From the NCBI GenBank assembly GCA_026129685.1, contig JAHCHO010000001.1:434001-498000 (forward strand): a stretch of 64,000 bases of DNA, written 5' to 3'. Of this stretch, positions 1 through 9,480 are shown in pieces (position 1 is the stretch's first letter; the number at the start of each line of letters is the position of its first letter). The notes beneath the pieces are model-generated. The model was given only the letters and a program-made list of their open reading frames with translations, was not told the DNA's origin and searched no databases. Source of the stretch: Fimbriimonadaceae bacterium. GTDB taxonomy: Bacteria; Armatimonadota; Fimbriimonadia; Fimbriimonadales; Fimbriimonadaceae. The translations under genes were made by a program, and so were the position numbers.

Positions 1-869
1 TGCTGCTCGGCGCGGTCGGCGGGCCGAAGTGGGACAGGCTCGAGCCCGTCGCGTTGCGCCCGGAAGTCGGCGCCCTCCTTCCCCTTCGCCGCGAACTGGG
101 GCTGTACGCCAACGTCCGTCCGGCGAAGACCCTCGCCCCTCTCGCCAAGGCGAGTCCATTGAAGGGCAAGCGCGCCCTTCTGGATCTCGTCGTCGTCCGC
201 GAACTGACCGGCGGCATCTACTTCGGCAGCCCTCGCGAGCGGCGCGCGAACGGCACTCTCGCCGTGGACACGTGCCTCTACCACGTCTACGAGGTCGAGC
301 GCATCGCCGAGGTCGCCTTCGCGGTCGCCAAGACCCGCCGATGCGAGGTCGTCAGCGTGGACAAGGCGAACGTCCTTGAAACGAGCCGGCTGTGGCGCGA
401 GACGGTGGACCGAATGACCCCGGCGCACCCCGAGTTGCGGATCGCTCACATGCTGGTGGACAACTGCGCGATGCAACTCGTCCGTGACCCGCGCCAGTTC
501 GACGTGATTCTGACGGAGAACATGTTTGGCGACATCCTGTCGGACGAGGCGTCCATGCTGACGGGGTCCCTCGGCCTGCTTCCGTCGGCCTCGCTCGGCG
601 AACCCAGGCAGGGTCGCCCTTTCGGCCTTTACGAACCGATTCACGGTTCGGCCCCGGATATCGCGGGGCAAGACCGGGCCAATCCGATCGCCGCCGTCCT
701 GAGCGCCGCGATGATGCTGCGTCACACGTTCGCGGAGTCGGAGGCGGCGGAGCGAATCGAGCGCGCGGTCGAACGCGCCTTGGCCGATGGCCTCCGCACC
801 GCCGACCTCGCGGGTCGCGACTCCATCGGAACGGCCGCGATGGGCGAGGCGATCCTCGCCCGACTCTGA
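1..869 (+). CDS. leuB: 3-isopropylmalate dehydrogenase, C-terminal part (5' end outside window)
   Basis: The reading frame is open from the window edge and starts in the middle of the enzyme with [11 protein letters not shown], so the N-terminus lies upstream. LeuB oxidatively decarboxylates 3-isopropylmalate to 2-oxoisocaproate in leucine synthesis, using NAD and a divalent metal. Visible family signatures are the substrate-binding arginine stretch in [10 protein letters not shown], the [15 protein letters not shown] block, the metal-binding aspartates in [16 protein letters not shown], and the NAD-binding [14 protein letters not shown] motif. The gene stands alone before a secreted glycosidase; no other leu gene is visible downstream. 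Family identity is clear; IMDH versus a close isocitrate dehydrogenase relative was judged from the YANVRP and [10 protein letters not shown] context. Confidence 0.93.
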   Translation, partial: LLGAVGGPKWDRLEPVALRPEVGALLPLRRELGLYANVRPAKTLAPLAKASPLKGKRALLDLVVVRELTGGIYFGSPRERRANGTLAVDTCLYHVYEVERIAEVAFAVAKTRRCEVVSVDKANVLETSRLWRETVDRMTPAHPELRIAHMLVDNCAMQLVRDPRQFDVILTENMFGDILSDEASMLTGSLGLLPSASLGEPRQGRPFGLYEPIHGSAPDIAGQDRANPIAAVLSAAMMLRHTFAESEAAERIERAVERALADGLRTADLAGRDSIGTAAMGEAILARL

Positions 870-921
870 CCCAGGCCCGCGCGCGGAAGGGGGGTAAACA
901 CGAACGGTCGAGGTTCCACCG

Positions 922-2796
922 ATGCAACGTTCGCGACGCGCCCGCTTCGTATTGCCGATCTTGGCCCTGCTGGTTCTGACTGGCCCATCCCTCTCGCAGG
1001 TCGCGCCTCCGGCGGGCGGGACGCCCGTCTTCCCTATCAACGCGCACCTGACGACCCCGGTGAGCGGTCTCGAGCGAACCAAGGCCACCGGCAACGTGTT
1101 CGTCGTGAAGGGACCCGGTTTCCAGCGGGCGTTGCACGTCGCGATCGGGACGACCTCCCCCGACACCAACGTCACCCAACTCACGGTTCTGAACACCGTC
1201 GCCGTGAGCAAGGGCGACGCCCTCTTGGCGACGCTCTTCATTCGCGGCCGAACCGCCACCGGCAAGCCCGCCCGCGCCGAATTCCTGTTCGAGCGCAGCA
1301 CCGATCCGTGGACCAAGTCCGCGACGTTGCCGATCGAGGCGTACCCCGATCCGTTGCGATGGCGACAGGTTTGGGTCGCCTTCCGCTCCGTCGAGACCTA
1401 CTCGCCGGGAGAGGTCATGACGTCGGTTCGCCTCGCGTTCGGACCGCAAACCGTTGAACTCGGCGGACTCACCGTTCTCAACTACGGCAAGAGCCGATCG
1501 CTGGACGATCTCCAGGGATTCACCATGAACGCGAGCCCGCTCGGCAAGGCGACCGTCGTCCTGAACCCGCGCAAGACCAAGCAGACGATGCGGGGGTTCG
1601 GCGGAAACTTTTGCCAGCCCCGCTACGGCGCGAACGAGCCGTTCGATCCGGTCGGGCGCTACACCCTGAGTAACCTCAAGGTGGTCCACGCGCGGGTCGG
1701 GGTTCCCCTCGAGCGCTGGGCGCCCGAGCCCGGCGTGTACAAGGACGATGGCCCGGCGCGCGCGTCACTCCTTCAGCTCCAGGAGTTCGCGCGCCGGAAG
1801 ATTCCTACCGTGGCCTCGGTCTGGGAGGGTCCCGAGTGGATGTTGCCGGGACGGCGCGAGCAGAACGGTAAGGTGCTGCCGCTTAACCGCTACGAAGACT
1901 GCATCGAAGCGATCGCCCAATACCTGGTCACCGCCCGCGACAAGTACGGCGCACCGGTCGAATACTTCTCGTTCAACGAACCCGACTACGGGGTGAACTT
2001 CCGGTTCACCCCCGCCGCCATGAGGGCCTTCATCGCCAAGGCGGGTCCGAGGTTCGAATCCCTTGGCCTCAAGACCAAGTTCCTCGTCTCCGATACGGCC
2101 AACGGAAGCAACCTCTACGACCACGCCCGTCCGCTTCTCGAGGACAAGGCGATCGCACGCTACCTGGGCCCGATCTCGTTTCACTGCTGGGACGCCCTTG
2201 GCGCGAGCGAGGAAGCTTACCGGCGCATCGCCGAGTTGGCCCGCAAGCACGGCAAGGAGGTCTGGTGCCTCGAGGCGGGGCACGACGCCGCCCTGTGGCA
2301 GGCCGAGAACCCCTGGTCCGGTTGGGAGAACGCCCTCCGCACGGCCCTCGCCTATGCCCGTACCTTGCGCCTTACGGAAGCCAGCCTGATGGACTACTGG
2401 ACCTACCAGGACAATTACCCCCTCGTGACCAAGGACGGCGCGACGCCCTATCCGGTGTTCGAGGTCATGCGTCAGATGGAGGCCGTATTCGTTCCGGGTT
2501 CGAGAGTGATCGAGGCCATAGCGACCGAGTCGGACGTGCAGGCCCTGGCGACCATGGGACCCCTGAAAGGACGAACGGCGGTGCTTCTCGTCAACCCGGT
2601 CGGGACGGGAACGGTCACCGTTACGGGCCTCCCGAAGTCGGCGATCGTGGCGATCACCACCTCGCGATCGGGCAAGATCGGCGACCTGCGCAAGGCCAAA
2701 TCCGATGCGAAGGGCTCCCTGTCGTTGGAGGTGCCGGCTCGCTCGGTGGTGACGGTGGTGGCGGGTGACCACAAGGCCGCCGCTCGGGTTCCCTAG
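922..2796 (+). CDS. Secreted GH30-like glycoside hydrolase
   Basis: This 624-residue protein begins with an export signal (basic residues, then LPILALLVLTGPSLS). An N-terminal beta-sandwich-like region of about 190 residues precedes a TIM-barrel glycosidase domain starting at MRGFGGNFCQ near residue 220. Clan GH-A features are present: Glu353 in FSFNEPDYG is the probable acid/base and Glu451 in VWCLEAGHD the probable nucleophile. A small C-terminal beta domain follows, as in GH30 enzymes such as glucosylceramidase or endo-beta-1,6-galactanase families. The substrate is unknown. A GAGG ribosome site lies about 9 bases before the ATG. Its stop overlaps the stop of the convergent zinc-ribbon gene by 4 bp. 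Confidence 0.75.
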   Translation: MQRSRRARFVLPILALLVLTGPSLSQVAPPAGGTPVFPINAHLTTPVSGLERTKATGNVFVVKGPGFQRALHVAIGTTSPDTNVTQLTVLNTVAVSKGDALLATLFIRGRTATGKPARAEFLFERSTDPWTKSATLPIEAYPDPLRWRQVWVAFRSVETYSPGEVMTSVRLAFGPQTVELGGLTVLNYGKSRSLDDLQGFTMNASPLGKATVVLNPRKTKQTMRGFGGNFCQPRYGANEPFDPVGRYTLSNLKVVHARVGVPLERWAPEPGVYKDDGPARASLLQLQEFARRKIPTVASVWEGPEWMLPGRREQNGKVLPLNRYEDCIEAIAQYLVTARDKYGAPVEYFSFNEPDYGVNFRFTPAAMRAFIAKAGPRFESLGLKTKFLVSDTANGSNLYDHARPLLEDKAIARYLGPISFHCWDALGASEEAYRRIAELARKHGKEVWCLEAGHDAALWQAENPWSGWENALRTALAYARTLRLTEASLMDYWTYQDNYPLVTKDGATPYPVFEVMRQMEAVFVPGSRVIEAIATESDVQALATMGPLKGRTAVLLVNPVGTGTVTVTGLPKSAIVAITTSRSGKIGDLRKAKSDAKGSLSLEVPARSVVTVVAGDHKAAARVP

Positions 2797-3140
2797 GCGT
2801 CCAGGTCCACGGGGCCGGCTGGCGCGGAAGCCGAAGGACGGATCGCGTCCCGCGCCTCGATCAGCCGTCGCATCCGGATCATCTCCGCAAGGTCGGGGCA
2901 CCGGTCGAGCAGGCCGGAAAAGGCGGCGGTGACCCGACACGGGGTGTGGTCGAAGGCGCCGTGCCAACCGCACATCGCGCAACCCGCCGCGTGACGCGTG
3001 CTGAGCGATCCGCAGACCGGACAGAGACGCAGGTTTTCGACGAGAACCCGGCTCTTCGGGTCGTTCATGGGGTCCCAGAGGATGCGATCCACCACTGGGA
3101 ATCTCGGCGTGCGGACCCCCGTTTGGAGACTCGTTTGCAC
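2793..3140 (-). CDS. Small zinc-ribbon protein
   Basis: A 115-residue cytoplasmic protein of unknown function. The only clear feature is a four-cysteine zinc-binding motif, CPVCG near residue 39 and CAMCG about 16 residues later, followed by HGAFDHTPC. The start shown is a GTG 15 bases after the trpB stop; an in-frame ATG at 3068, giving 91 residues, is just as likely because the motif begins soon after it. It would be the last gene of a minus-strand run GNAT - trpB - zinc ribbon, which suggests co-transcription but not a role in tryptophan synthesis. Confidence 0.55.
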   Translation of the reverse strand: MQTSLQTGVRTPRFPVVDRILWDPMNDPKSRVLVENLRLCPVCGSLSTRHAAGCAMCGWHGAFDHTPCRVTAAFSGLLDRCPDLAEMIRMRRLIEARDAIRPSASAPAGPVDLDA

Positions 3141-3155
3141 CCTAAAGAAACCGCT

Positions 3156-4334
3156 TCATAGGTGCAGAATGCGCGACGCGGTTTCCATGTCCTTGTCGCC
3201 GCGTCCGCTGAGATTCACGAGGACGTGCTCGCCCGGCTCGAACAGGCCCTTGCGAAGCGCGGCAAGAGCGTGGGCCGACTCGAACGCGGGGATTAGCCCC
3301 TCGCATTGGGCGACCCACCGGAAGGCGTCGAGCGCCTCCGCGTCCGTTACCGACGTGTATTCGGCGCGTCCCGAGTCCTTGAGGAAGGAGTGTTCGGCCC
3401 CCACCCCTGGGTAGTCGAGCCCCGCCGATACGGAGTGCGTCCCGAGCACTTGCCCAAACTCGTCCTGCATCAGATAGCTGTACGATCCGTGCAACACTCC
3501 CGGGGAGCCGGCGGTCAAAGGGGCGGCGTGCCGACCCGTCTCGATGCCGTCTCCTCCCGCCTCGATGCCCACTAGGCGAACGCCAGAATCGGGGACGAAA
3601 GCGTGGAAGAAGCCGATCGCGTTCGAACCGCCCCCTACGCAGGCCACGCAAGCGTCGGGCAACCGGCCGTAGCGCTCAAGGTACTGGGACCGCGCCTCGA
3701 TTCCGATCACCGACTGCAACTCGCGAACCATGTACGGGTAGGGGTGGGGGCCGGCGGCGGTGCCGATGATGTAGTGGGTGTCGCCGACGTTCGTCACCCA
3801 GTCCCTCATCGCCTCGTTGAGGGCGTCCTTGAGGGTTTTCGTACCGCTTTCCACGGGCACGACCTCCGCGCCGAGGAGCTTCATCCGGAACACGTTGATC
3901 TTCTGCCGTTCGCAGTCCTCGACGCCCATGTAGACGACGCAACGGAGGCCGAACAGGGCGCACACTGTCGCGGTCGCCACCCCGTGCTGGCCCGCCCCCG
4001 TCTCGGCGATGATGCGCCGCTTGCCCATCCGGCGGGCGAGAAGGGCTTGGCCGAGCGCGTTGTTGATCTTGTGGGCGCCGGTATGGCAGAGGTCCTCCCT
4101 CTTGATCGAGACGTGCAGGCCGGTGTCTTCCGAAAGACGCCGCGCCTCGGTGACCGGGGTCGGTCGGCCCACGTATTCGCGGGAGAGACGCTCGAATTCG
4201 GCGCGAAAGTCGCGGTCGGCCCAAGCGCGTTCGAACTCGTCTCGAAGCTCGTCAAGGGCGGGAACGAGGGTTTCCGGCACATACCGGCCCCCGAAGGCGC
4301 CGAAGCGGCCGCGCGCGTCGGGTGAGGTGACCAT
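3156..4334 (-). CDS. trpB: Tryptophan synthase beta chain
   Basis: TrpB condenses indole with L-serine to make tryptophan in a PLP-dependent reaction, normally in an alpha2beta2 complex with TrpA. All family landmarks are present: the N-terminal [13 protein letters not shown], the PLP Schiff-base lysine Lys89 in [19 protein letters not shown], the phosphate-binding GGGSNAIG, and the C-terminal NLSGRGDKD. Its 392 residues match the usual length of the TrpB1 form that pairs with TrpA. No trpA is adjacent; the next gene downstream encodes a zinc-ribbon protein, so the trp pathway is dispersed here. Confidence 0.97.
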   Translation of the reverse strand: MVTSPDARGRFGAFGGRYVPETLVPALDELRDEFERAWADRDFRAEFERLSREYVGRPTPVTEARRLSEDTGLHVSIKREDLCHTGAHKINNALGQALLARRMGKRRIIAETGAGQHGVATATVCALFGLRCVVYMGVEDCERQKINVFRMKLLGAEVVPVESGTKTLKDALNEAMRDWVTNVGDTHYIIGTAAGPHPYPYMVRELQSVIGIEARSQYLERYGRLPDACVACVGGGSNAIGFFHAFVPDSGVRLVGIEAGGDGIETGRHAAPLTAGSPGVLHGSYSYLMQDEFGQVLGTHSVSAGLDYPGVGAEHSFLKDSGRAEYTSVTDAEALDAFRWVAQCEGLIPAFESAHALAALRKGLFEPGEHVLVNLSGRGDKDMETASRILHL

Positions 4335-4372
4335 GGACGCCCTATTCTACGCGGTTGGCTTCTGACGGCGCG

Positions 4373-5158
4373 TCAGCGTGCGCATTCCTCGGCCTCTAAG
4401 GGTGTTCGCAGGTAGATTTGGACCTGGCCGTCGTCCTCGAATCCTAGGCGCCGGTAGGTCGGGTAGCCCATCTCGGACGCTTGCAGTACGCCGGTCTCGT
4501 ACCCGAGGTCGCGCGCCCGCAGGAGGGGCGCCGCCGTCAGAGCCGCCCCCAAACCTTTCCGCCGGTGGTCGGGGACCGTCGCCACGCAATAGATGCCGGC
4601 GAGTCCGTGGACCAGAACGAGGAGCGAAACCCCGACGACCTCGCCGTCCAAGCAGGCCTGGAAGTACTGGAGGGGCGAGTAGGGGTCGTTCGCGATCGAG
4701 GCGCATACCGGGCTCATGGAACGGGCCGCCATTGGCGCGACCGGGTAACCGAGCGACAGGGCTTCCGCCCATCGCTGCCCGTCCATGCCTGGGCGGAATC
4801 GCTCGATCCGGTAGCCCTCCGGCACGGGTCCTTCGGCCACGGATTCGAGCGGGACCGACATCGCCGGAATGGCGCCCGCGTGGAGGAACCCGCACCCTCC
4901 CGCCATCTCCTCAAAGCGCGGATCGCGGTCGCCGGGCCGCATCGTACACGCCGGGGCTCGCGCCGGGATGCGGGAAGCGGCCGAGGACCAGTCTTCCAAG
5001 GGCACATCGATCAGCACGTTGCCGAAGATGTCCGGCTCGCCCGTGGCGAGTACGAAGCCGCCGCTGGGATAGCGCGCCAGGTTTGGCGCCGAGTTGTCCG
5101 CATAGACGAGTTTGAGCGCCTCGATCAGATGCTCGGCGGCGGTCACCGGACGTCGCAT
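4373..5158 (-). CDS. GNAT-family N-acetyltransferase
   Basis: About 261 residues. The C-terminal half is a GNAT fold with the acetyl-CoA loop VATVPDHRRKGLGAAL and the following YETGVLQASEMGYPTYRRLGF, a common GNAT ending. The N-terminal half (PNLARYPSGG onward) resembles the divergent first domain of two-domain GNAT proteins. The substrate cannot be told. The start used is ATG 5158; a GTG at 5236 would add 26 residues of low-complexity character. It lies 38 bases upstream of trpB on the same strand. Confidence 0.75.
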   Translation of the reverse strand: MRRPVTAAEHLIEALKLVYADNSAPNLARYPSGGFVLATGEPDIFGNVLIDVPLEDWSSAASRIPARAPACTMRPGDRDPRFEEMAGGCGFLHAGAIPAMSVPLESVAEGPVPEGYRIERFRPGMDGQRWAEALSLGYPVAPMAARSMSPVCASIANDPYSPLQYFQACLDGEVVGVSLLVLVHGLAGIYCVATVPDHRRKGLGAALTAAPLLRARDLGYETGVLQASEMGYPTYRRLGFEDDGQVQIYLRTPLEAEECAR

Positions 5159-5373
5159 GCGGGCGAGGTTACCCAGGGCTCGCGCAAGCCAACCGTTCGT
5201 CGGATCGCGCCAACTCCCCTTCTCTCTTCCTGCCACATGTGCGATAATGCCGACCTAGGCGCATCGGGCGCCCCCGGGTCCGCGGAAAGGGTCTAACCCA
5301 CCGAACTGCTTCGGCCACGCACGACCTTTGTGCGGCCCATCTGCGGACCATGGGCGATCGCATGGAGGTTCGT

Positions 5374-6846
5374 ATGACGAAACAACTGCCCGAAAACGCC
5401 AACCTGGAGCACCTGCGCGCCCAGGCAAAGGCCCTTCTCCGCTCCCTTCGCGCCAACGATCCGGCCGCCTTGGACCAAGCGCGAGCGCTGAACCTGACTC
5501 CCCCGTTCCAACTGGCTCACGCCCACTTGGCGACCGCGCGCGCCTACGGATTCCCTAGTTGGACGAGACTCAAGTCGCACGTCTCCGGGTTGTCCAGACG
5601 TCGCGATGCCTTCTTCGACGCGATCCGCGCCGGCGACCGAATGACCGTTGCCCGATTGCTCGATCAGGATCCCGACCTTGTTCGGTCCTTGGACCCGCGC
5701 AACTTCATGGCGACGCCCCTCAACGCGGCCGCCCAACGCAACGACGTTGCGATGGCCGATCTCCTCCTGGAACACGGTGCCGACCCGAACGCCAGGTCGG
5801 GCTGGTGGGCGGGCGGTTTCACCCCCCTCGAACTCGGAGATGAGCGCTTTTGCACCCACCTCATCGAGCGGGGAGCGATCCTCGGCGCACACGCCTGCGC
5901 GCGCCTTGGGTGGGTGGATGAACTTCGCCGCCTCGTCTCGCAAGAGCCGGGCACGGTCCACGAGCGGGGAGGGGACGGGCAGACGCCCCTTCACTACGCG
6001 AAAACCCCGGATATCGTGGACATCCTACTCGACGCGGGCGCCGACACCGAGATTCGCGACCTCGACCACGAAGCAACCCCCGTGCAGACGCAAGTCCTGA
6101 ACGTGCCCGTCGTGAGACGGCTCGTCGAAAGGGGCACGGTGCCCGACGTCTACACGTCGATCACGCTGGACGATCCCGCTCTGCTCGGCACCATTCTCGA
6201 CGAAGACCCCGATGCGGTGGAGCGTCGGGTCAACGAACCCGGGGACCCGAAAATCCCGCCCGCGCCCGGCCGACACGCCTATGTGTACTCCCTGGGCTAC
6301 GTCCTTCCGTTCCAGGCGGCGAGCAAGTTGGGCCGACCGAACGCCCTTCGGGTGCTGTTTGAGCGGTCGTCCCAAGAGGTTCGACTCCTGCAAGCCTGCT
6401 GGGAGGGTGACCGACCGGTGGTGGATCGGCTCCTCGCGACGGAACCTGGGCTGGTGAGCCGGCTCACGCCACGGCACGCCGAGGTGCTCGGGGACGCGGC
6501 CTGGTTCCGGCGAACCGAGACGGTAAGGCTCATGCTGGACATCGGGGTCCCCCTGACCTCGCAGGATCGAGAGGGCTTCACCCCGCTGATGCGTTGCGCG
6601 TTCTTCGGCTATGCCGAGTTGGTGGAAGCGATGCTCGCGCACCGGCCGGACCTCACGCCCACGAACGTGTACGGCGGGACGGCCCTCAACACGTGCCTCT
6701 ACGGTTCTGAGAACGGCTGGCGACACGACGGCGACTTCCCGCGAACCATTCGACTCCTCCTCGAGGCGGGATCGCCCCGACCCGCGCGGGCGTTCGGCAG
6801 CGCCGAGGCACGGGCCGTCTTGAGGGAGTTCGGCGTACCGGCGTGA
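5374..6846 (+). CDS. Ankyrin-repeat protein
   Basis: About 490 residues. The N-terminal 60 residues (LEHLRAQAKALLRSL with GFPSWTRLK) match the short helical segment often fused ahead of bacterial ankyrin arrays. Then come repeated ankyrin units such as ATPLNAAAQRNDVAMADLL, GQTPLHYAKTPDIVDILLDAGAD and GFTPLMRCAFFGYAELVEAML. It is probably a cytoplasmic protein-binding scaffold; the partner is unknown. Start: ATG 5374 has GGAGG five bases upstream (5364-5368), which favours it over the in-frame ATG 5350. A strong hairpin follows the stop. Confidence 0.85.
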   Translation: MTKQLPENANLEHLRAQAKALLRSLRANDPAALDQARALNLTPPFQLAHAHLATARAYGFPSWTRLKSHVSGLSRRRDAFFDAIRAGDRMTVARLLDQDPDLVRSLDPRNFMATPLNAAAQRNDVAMADLLLEHGADPNARSGWWAGGFTPLELGDERFCTHLIERGAILGAHACARLGWVDELRRLVSQEPGTVHERGGDGQTPLHYAKTPDIVDILLDAGADTEIRDLDHEATPVQTQVLNVPVVRRLVERGTVPDVYTSITLDDPALLGTILDEDPDAVERRVNEPGDPKIPPAPGRHAYVYSLGYVLPFQAASKLGRPNALRVLFERSSQEVRLLQACWEGDRPVVDRLLATEPGLVSRLTPRHAEVLGDAAWFRRTETVRLMLDIGVPLTSQDREGFTPLMRCAFFGYAELVEAMLAHRPDLTPTNVYGGTALNTCLYGSENGWRHDGDFPRTIRLLLEAGSPRPARAFGSAEARAVLREFGVPA

Positions 6847-6859
6847 CTCGAATCGTTGG

Positions 6860-6886
6860 CCCGCCCAAGGCAACCGCCTGGGCGGG
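6860..6886. terminator. Bidirectional hairpin terminator between convergent genes
   Basis: Arms CCCGCCC and GGGCGGG with inner AGGC/GCCT pairs enclose a 4-base loop AACC; one A is bulged. It sits in the 47-base gap between the convergent ankyrin and DUF2339 genes, so it can serve both. No strong T-run follows. Confidence 0.7.
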
Positions 6887-6893
6887 TCTCGAG

Positions 6894-9413
6894 CTAAACA
6901 TTCGACGCTTCATCGGGGGCGGTCGATGGCGCGCGGGGCCGACTCCGCTCGCGGCGGATGTACCAGTAGCCTCCCCCAAGCATGACCAAGCCGAGGAAGA
7001 GCATCACGACCACTTTGATCGCCTGGTCGATCATCGCAAGGTCGAGCAATACGATCTTCCCGGCAGTGACGCCGAGAAGGAGCAATGCCGCGTACCGCAA
7101 CTCGGCGACCTCCCGCGCCAAACCCGTCGCGAGAAGCACGAGCGCCGTCGCCGTCCAACTCGTCGAGACGGACGCGGGAAGGCTCATCCCCAGCCCCACC
7201 GGCCCAAGCCAATGCTGGCCAAGTGCGCTCAGGTGCGCCCAGACCAAGGTCGACGCGACCCACACGGTGGCCGCGGTCGGACGGTGGGAGTGCATCGCCG
7301 AAAAGGCGGTCACGACCGTCGCAAGCGTGACGAGGATCGTCCAGGGTCCGAACCAAGGTAACGCCGGGAGCCGCTCGAGCCAGCGATCGAGCCAAGCGAG
7401 GGTGCCGAGGGTGGCGTACGCCGCCGCCACATTCGCCAGAACGGGCCGGCGACGCCAACGACCAACCCCCCACAACGCGAGCGCGGCCAGCGTCGGGCCC
7501 AGCGCGTACGCCGACGCCTCGCCGATCGGCGCGCGCAACAGGACGAGGTACAGGAAGCGGGCCACGAGCGCTCCCTCGAACACCCCGGCGAGCCCGAGAT
7601 GGAACGATCGGTCTTTCTCGGCGGAAACGCTTTGGCCAACGCGCCCCAGCAGACCGACCACCAGGGCGAAGTACGTCAAGAGCGGCCACTCGACGCGAAA
7701 CGGCAATCCCGATCCGGGAGCGACCGACGCCCACGTGCCGTCCTGCAGGTAGGTGTCTCCCGCCGCGAAGAGGAACGCCACCGCCCCGGCGGTGACGAGG
7801 ACCCACGCCGTGCCCAAGACGGTCATCTCGCCGCGCCGAAGGGTGACGACCGCGCCGACGGCGGCGTAGGTCGCGAGGCCGATCGCGAACGCCAACTCGC
7901 CGGACGCTCCCAAACCGGGACGGATCAACAGATAGGAGAAGCGGAGGAACAGGGGCAGAACGAGGAGGTAGGTCCCGAATCCGAGCGACCCGAGCGCCGA
8001 CCGCTGACGGTCCAATAGCGTCGCTTGGGAAAGCACCGCCAGCAGGAGCCCCGTCACCGTCGCCGCGTCTAGGTACCAGACGAGCGGAGTCCTCGACGAG
8101 GCGATCCCGAGGTACCCGATCACCGCGAGGACGAAGTCTCCCATGCCGAGCCAGAGCGCTCCGCCCGCGAGGCGAACGTACCGAAGACCGAGCAACGGGA
8201 GCACGAGGGCGAGGGCGGTGCAAACCCACAAGGACCAGGCGTCCGGGAGGCCCAACGGGGCGACGAGGAACGCCATGATCGAGGCCGCGACGTAGAACGG
8301 AGCCGACACGAGCCGTCTCGACAACGCGGAGCCGAAGAACGCGACGACCAAGCCGATGCCGAGGGCGATCCACCCGCCCGTCGAGGGGGTCTCGATCGAA
8401 AAGGCGGTGATTCCGCCGACGACGATCAGTCCGGGGACCGCCTCGCGAGCCCGGAGCGAACGCGGAACCTGCAGGGCCGGCGGGTCCTCGCCGCGCGCCT
8501 CGATCAGGGCGTGCACGACCGCCGCCATCACCGCCGCGACTCCGAAGCAAGGGGCGAGCATCGGCGAAGGGGTCGACGAGATGCCAAACGGCAGTCTCCC
8601 ATCGTGAAACGTGAGGAGCAGGCAGAGGTACGACGCCCCGTACCCCAGGTCCATCGCCGCCTTCCATCGATGCCGGTGGCAAAGCAGGGCCACCGGCACA
8701 AGAATCAGAAAGTGCAACCCGAGCGAGAGGTTCACCTTCCCTTCGTCGAGCGGCATCAGCGACGCCGCGAACCCGCCGATGAGTCCGATCGCGAGGAAGG
8801 CTTGGCTTGCCCGCCACCAAGCGTACGCGAGGTTGACCATGCTGAGGCCGACAAAGAGACCCACCAGCAGTTCCCCCTCGTAGAGGTGCTGAAACACGTG
8901 GCCCGCCGCGAAGTTCAGGTACAGGCCGCACGACCCGATCCCGATGAGAATCTGGCCGAACTGCTCCCGCTCTTCCTGCTTGGCCAAACCAACCCCGATG
9001 AACGCGAGGCAACCGGCGCAGACCCCGCCGAAGAGCATCGGCGGGGTGATCAACCCGCGCGAGAAGCCCAGGCTGACAAGGAAGCCGATCGCCCCCAAGA
9101 TGAACAGGGCCGCCACGACCGGCAACACTCGCGCCCCGATCTGGTATTCGAGGTCGGGGGCGGCCGCCTTGGCGACGGCGGGGGCTCCGAAAGCGGCACG
9201 CGTCGGGCGTCGGGCGTCAGGTTCCGGGACCGGCTCCCACCTCGGCAACTTAGCCGACTCGCGCTCCCTCTCTGGGGGTGCGGGGGTCACCAAGATCGGC
9301 GGGGGCGCAGGCGTCGGCAAGGGATCGAGAAAGCCGGACGCCCGGTCGAGCCGGTCGAGCCTTTCCTCGATCCGGGCCAAACGACGCACGATCTCGGCGC
9401 GATCTTCGTCCAC
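6894..9413 (-). CDS. DUF2339 multi-pass membrane protein
   Basis: About 839 residues. The N-terminal 110 residues are soluble, with a short coiled coil (RRLARIEERLDRLDR) and a proline-rich linker. They are followed by roughly twenty or more hydrophobic helices, starting with VLPVVAALFILGAIGFLV, and a tail ending in VVVMLFLGLVMLGGGYWYI and a basic end. This coiled coil, linker and many-helix layout is that of DUF2339 proteins, whose function is unknown. Start: GTG 9413 has GGGGGTGG just upstream and does not overlap the divergent gene at 9481. The longer frame to 9500 would overlap it and lacks support. Confidence 0.8.
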   Translation of the reverse strand: MDEDRAEIVRRLARIEERLDRLDRASGFLDPLPTPAPPPILVTPAPPERERESAKLPRWEPVPEPDARRPTRAAFGAPAVAKAAAPDLEYQIGARVLPVVAALFILGAIGFLVSLGFSRGLITPPMLFGGVCAGCLAFIGVGLAKQEEREQFGQILIGIGSCGLYLNFAAGHVFQHLYEGELLVGLFVGLSMVNLAYAWWRASQAFLAIGLIGGFAASLMPLDEGKVNLSLGLHFLILVPVALLCHRHRWKAAMDLGYGASYLCLLLTFHDGRLPFGISSTPSPMLAPCFGVAAVMAAVVHALIEARGEDPPALQVPRSLRAREAVPGLIVVGGITAFSIETPSTGGWIALGIGLVVAFFGSALSRRLVSAPFYVAASIMAFLVAPLGLPDAWSLWVCTALALVLPLLGLRYVRLAGGALWLGMGDFVLAVIGYLGIASSRTPLVWYLDAATVTGLLLAVLSQATLLDRQRSALGSLGFGTYLLVLPLFLRFSYLLIRPGLGASGELAFAIGLATYAAVGAVVTLRRGEMTVLGTAWVLVTAGAVAFLFAAGDTYLQDGTWASVAPGSGLPFRVEWPLLTYFALVVGLLGRVGQSVSAEKDRSFHLGLAGVFEGALVARFLYLVLLRAPIGEASAYALGPTLAALALWGVGRWRRRPVLANVAAAYATLGTLAWLDRWLERLPALPWFGPWTILVTLATVVTAFSAMHSHRPTAATVWVASTLVWAHLSALGQHWLGPVGLGMSLPASVSTSWTATALVLLATGLAREVAELRYAALLLLGVTAGKIVLLDLAMIDQAIKVVVMLFLGLVMLGGGYWYIRRERSRPRAPSTAPDEASNV

Positions 9414-9480
9414 GGTGCCACCCCCGACTTCATCGGGGCGAGACGGGTACCCTTTCGACGCCGCCGAGGCTCCTCCTGCC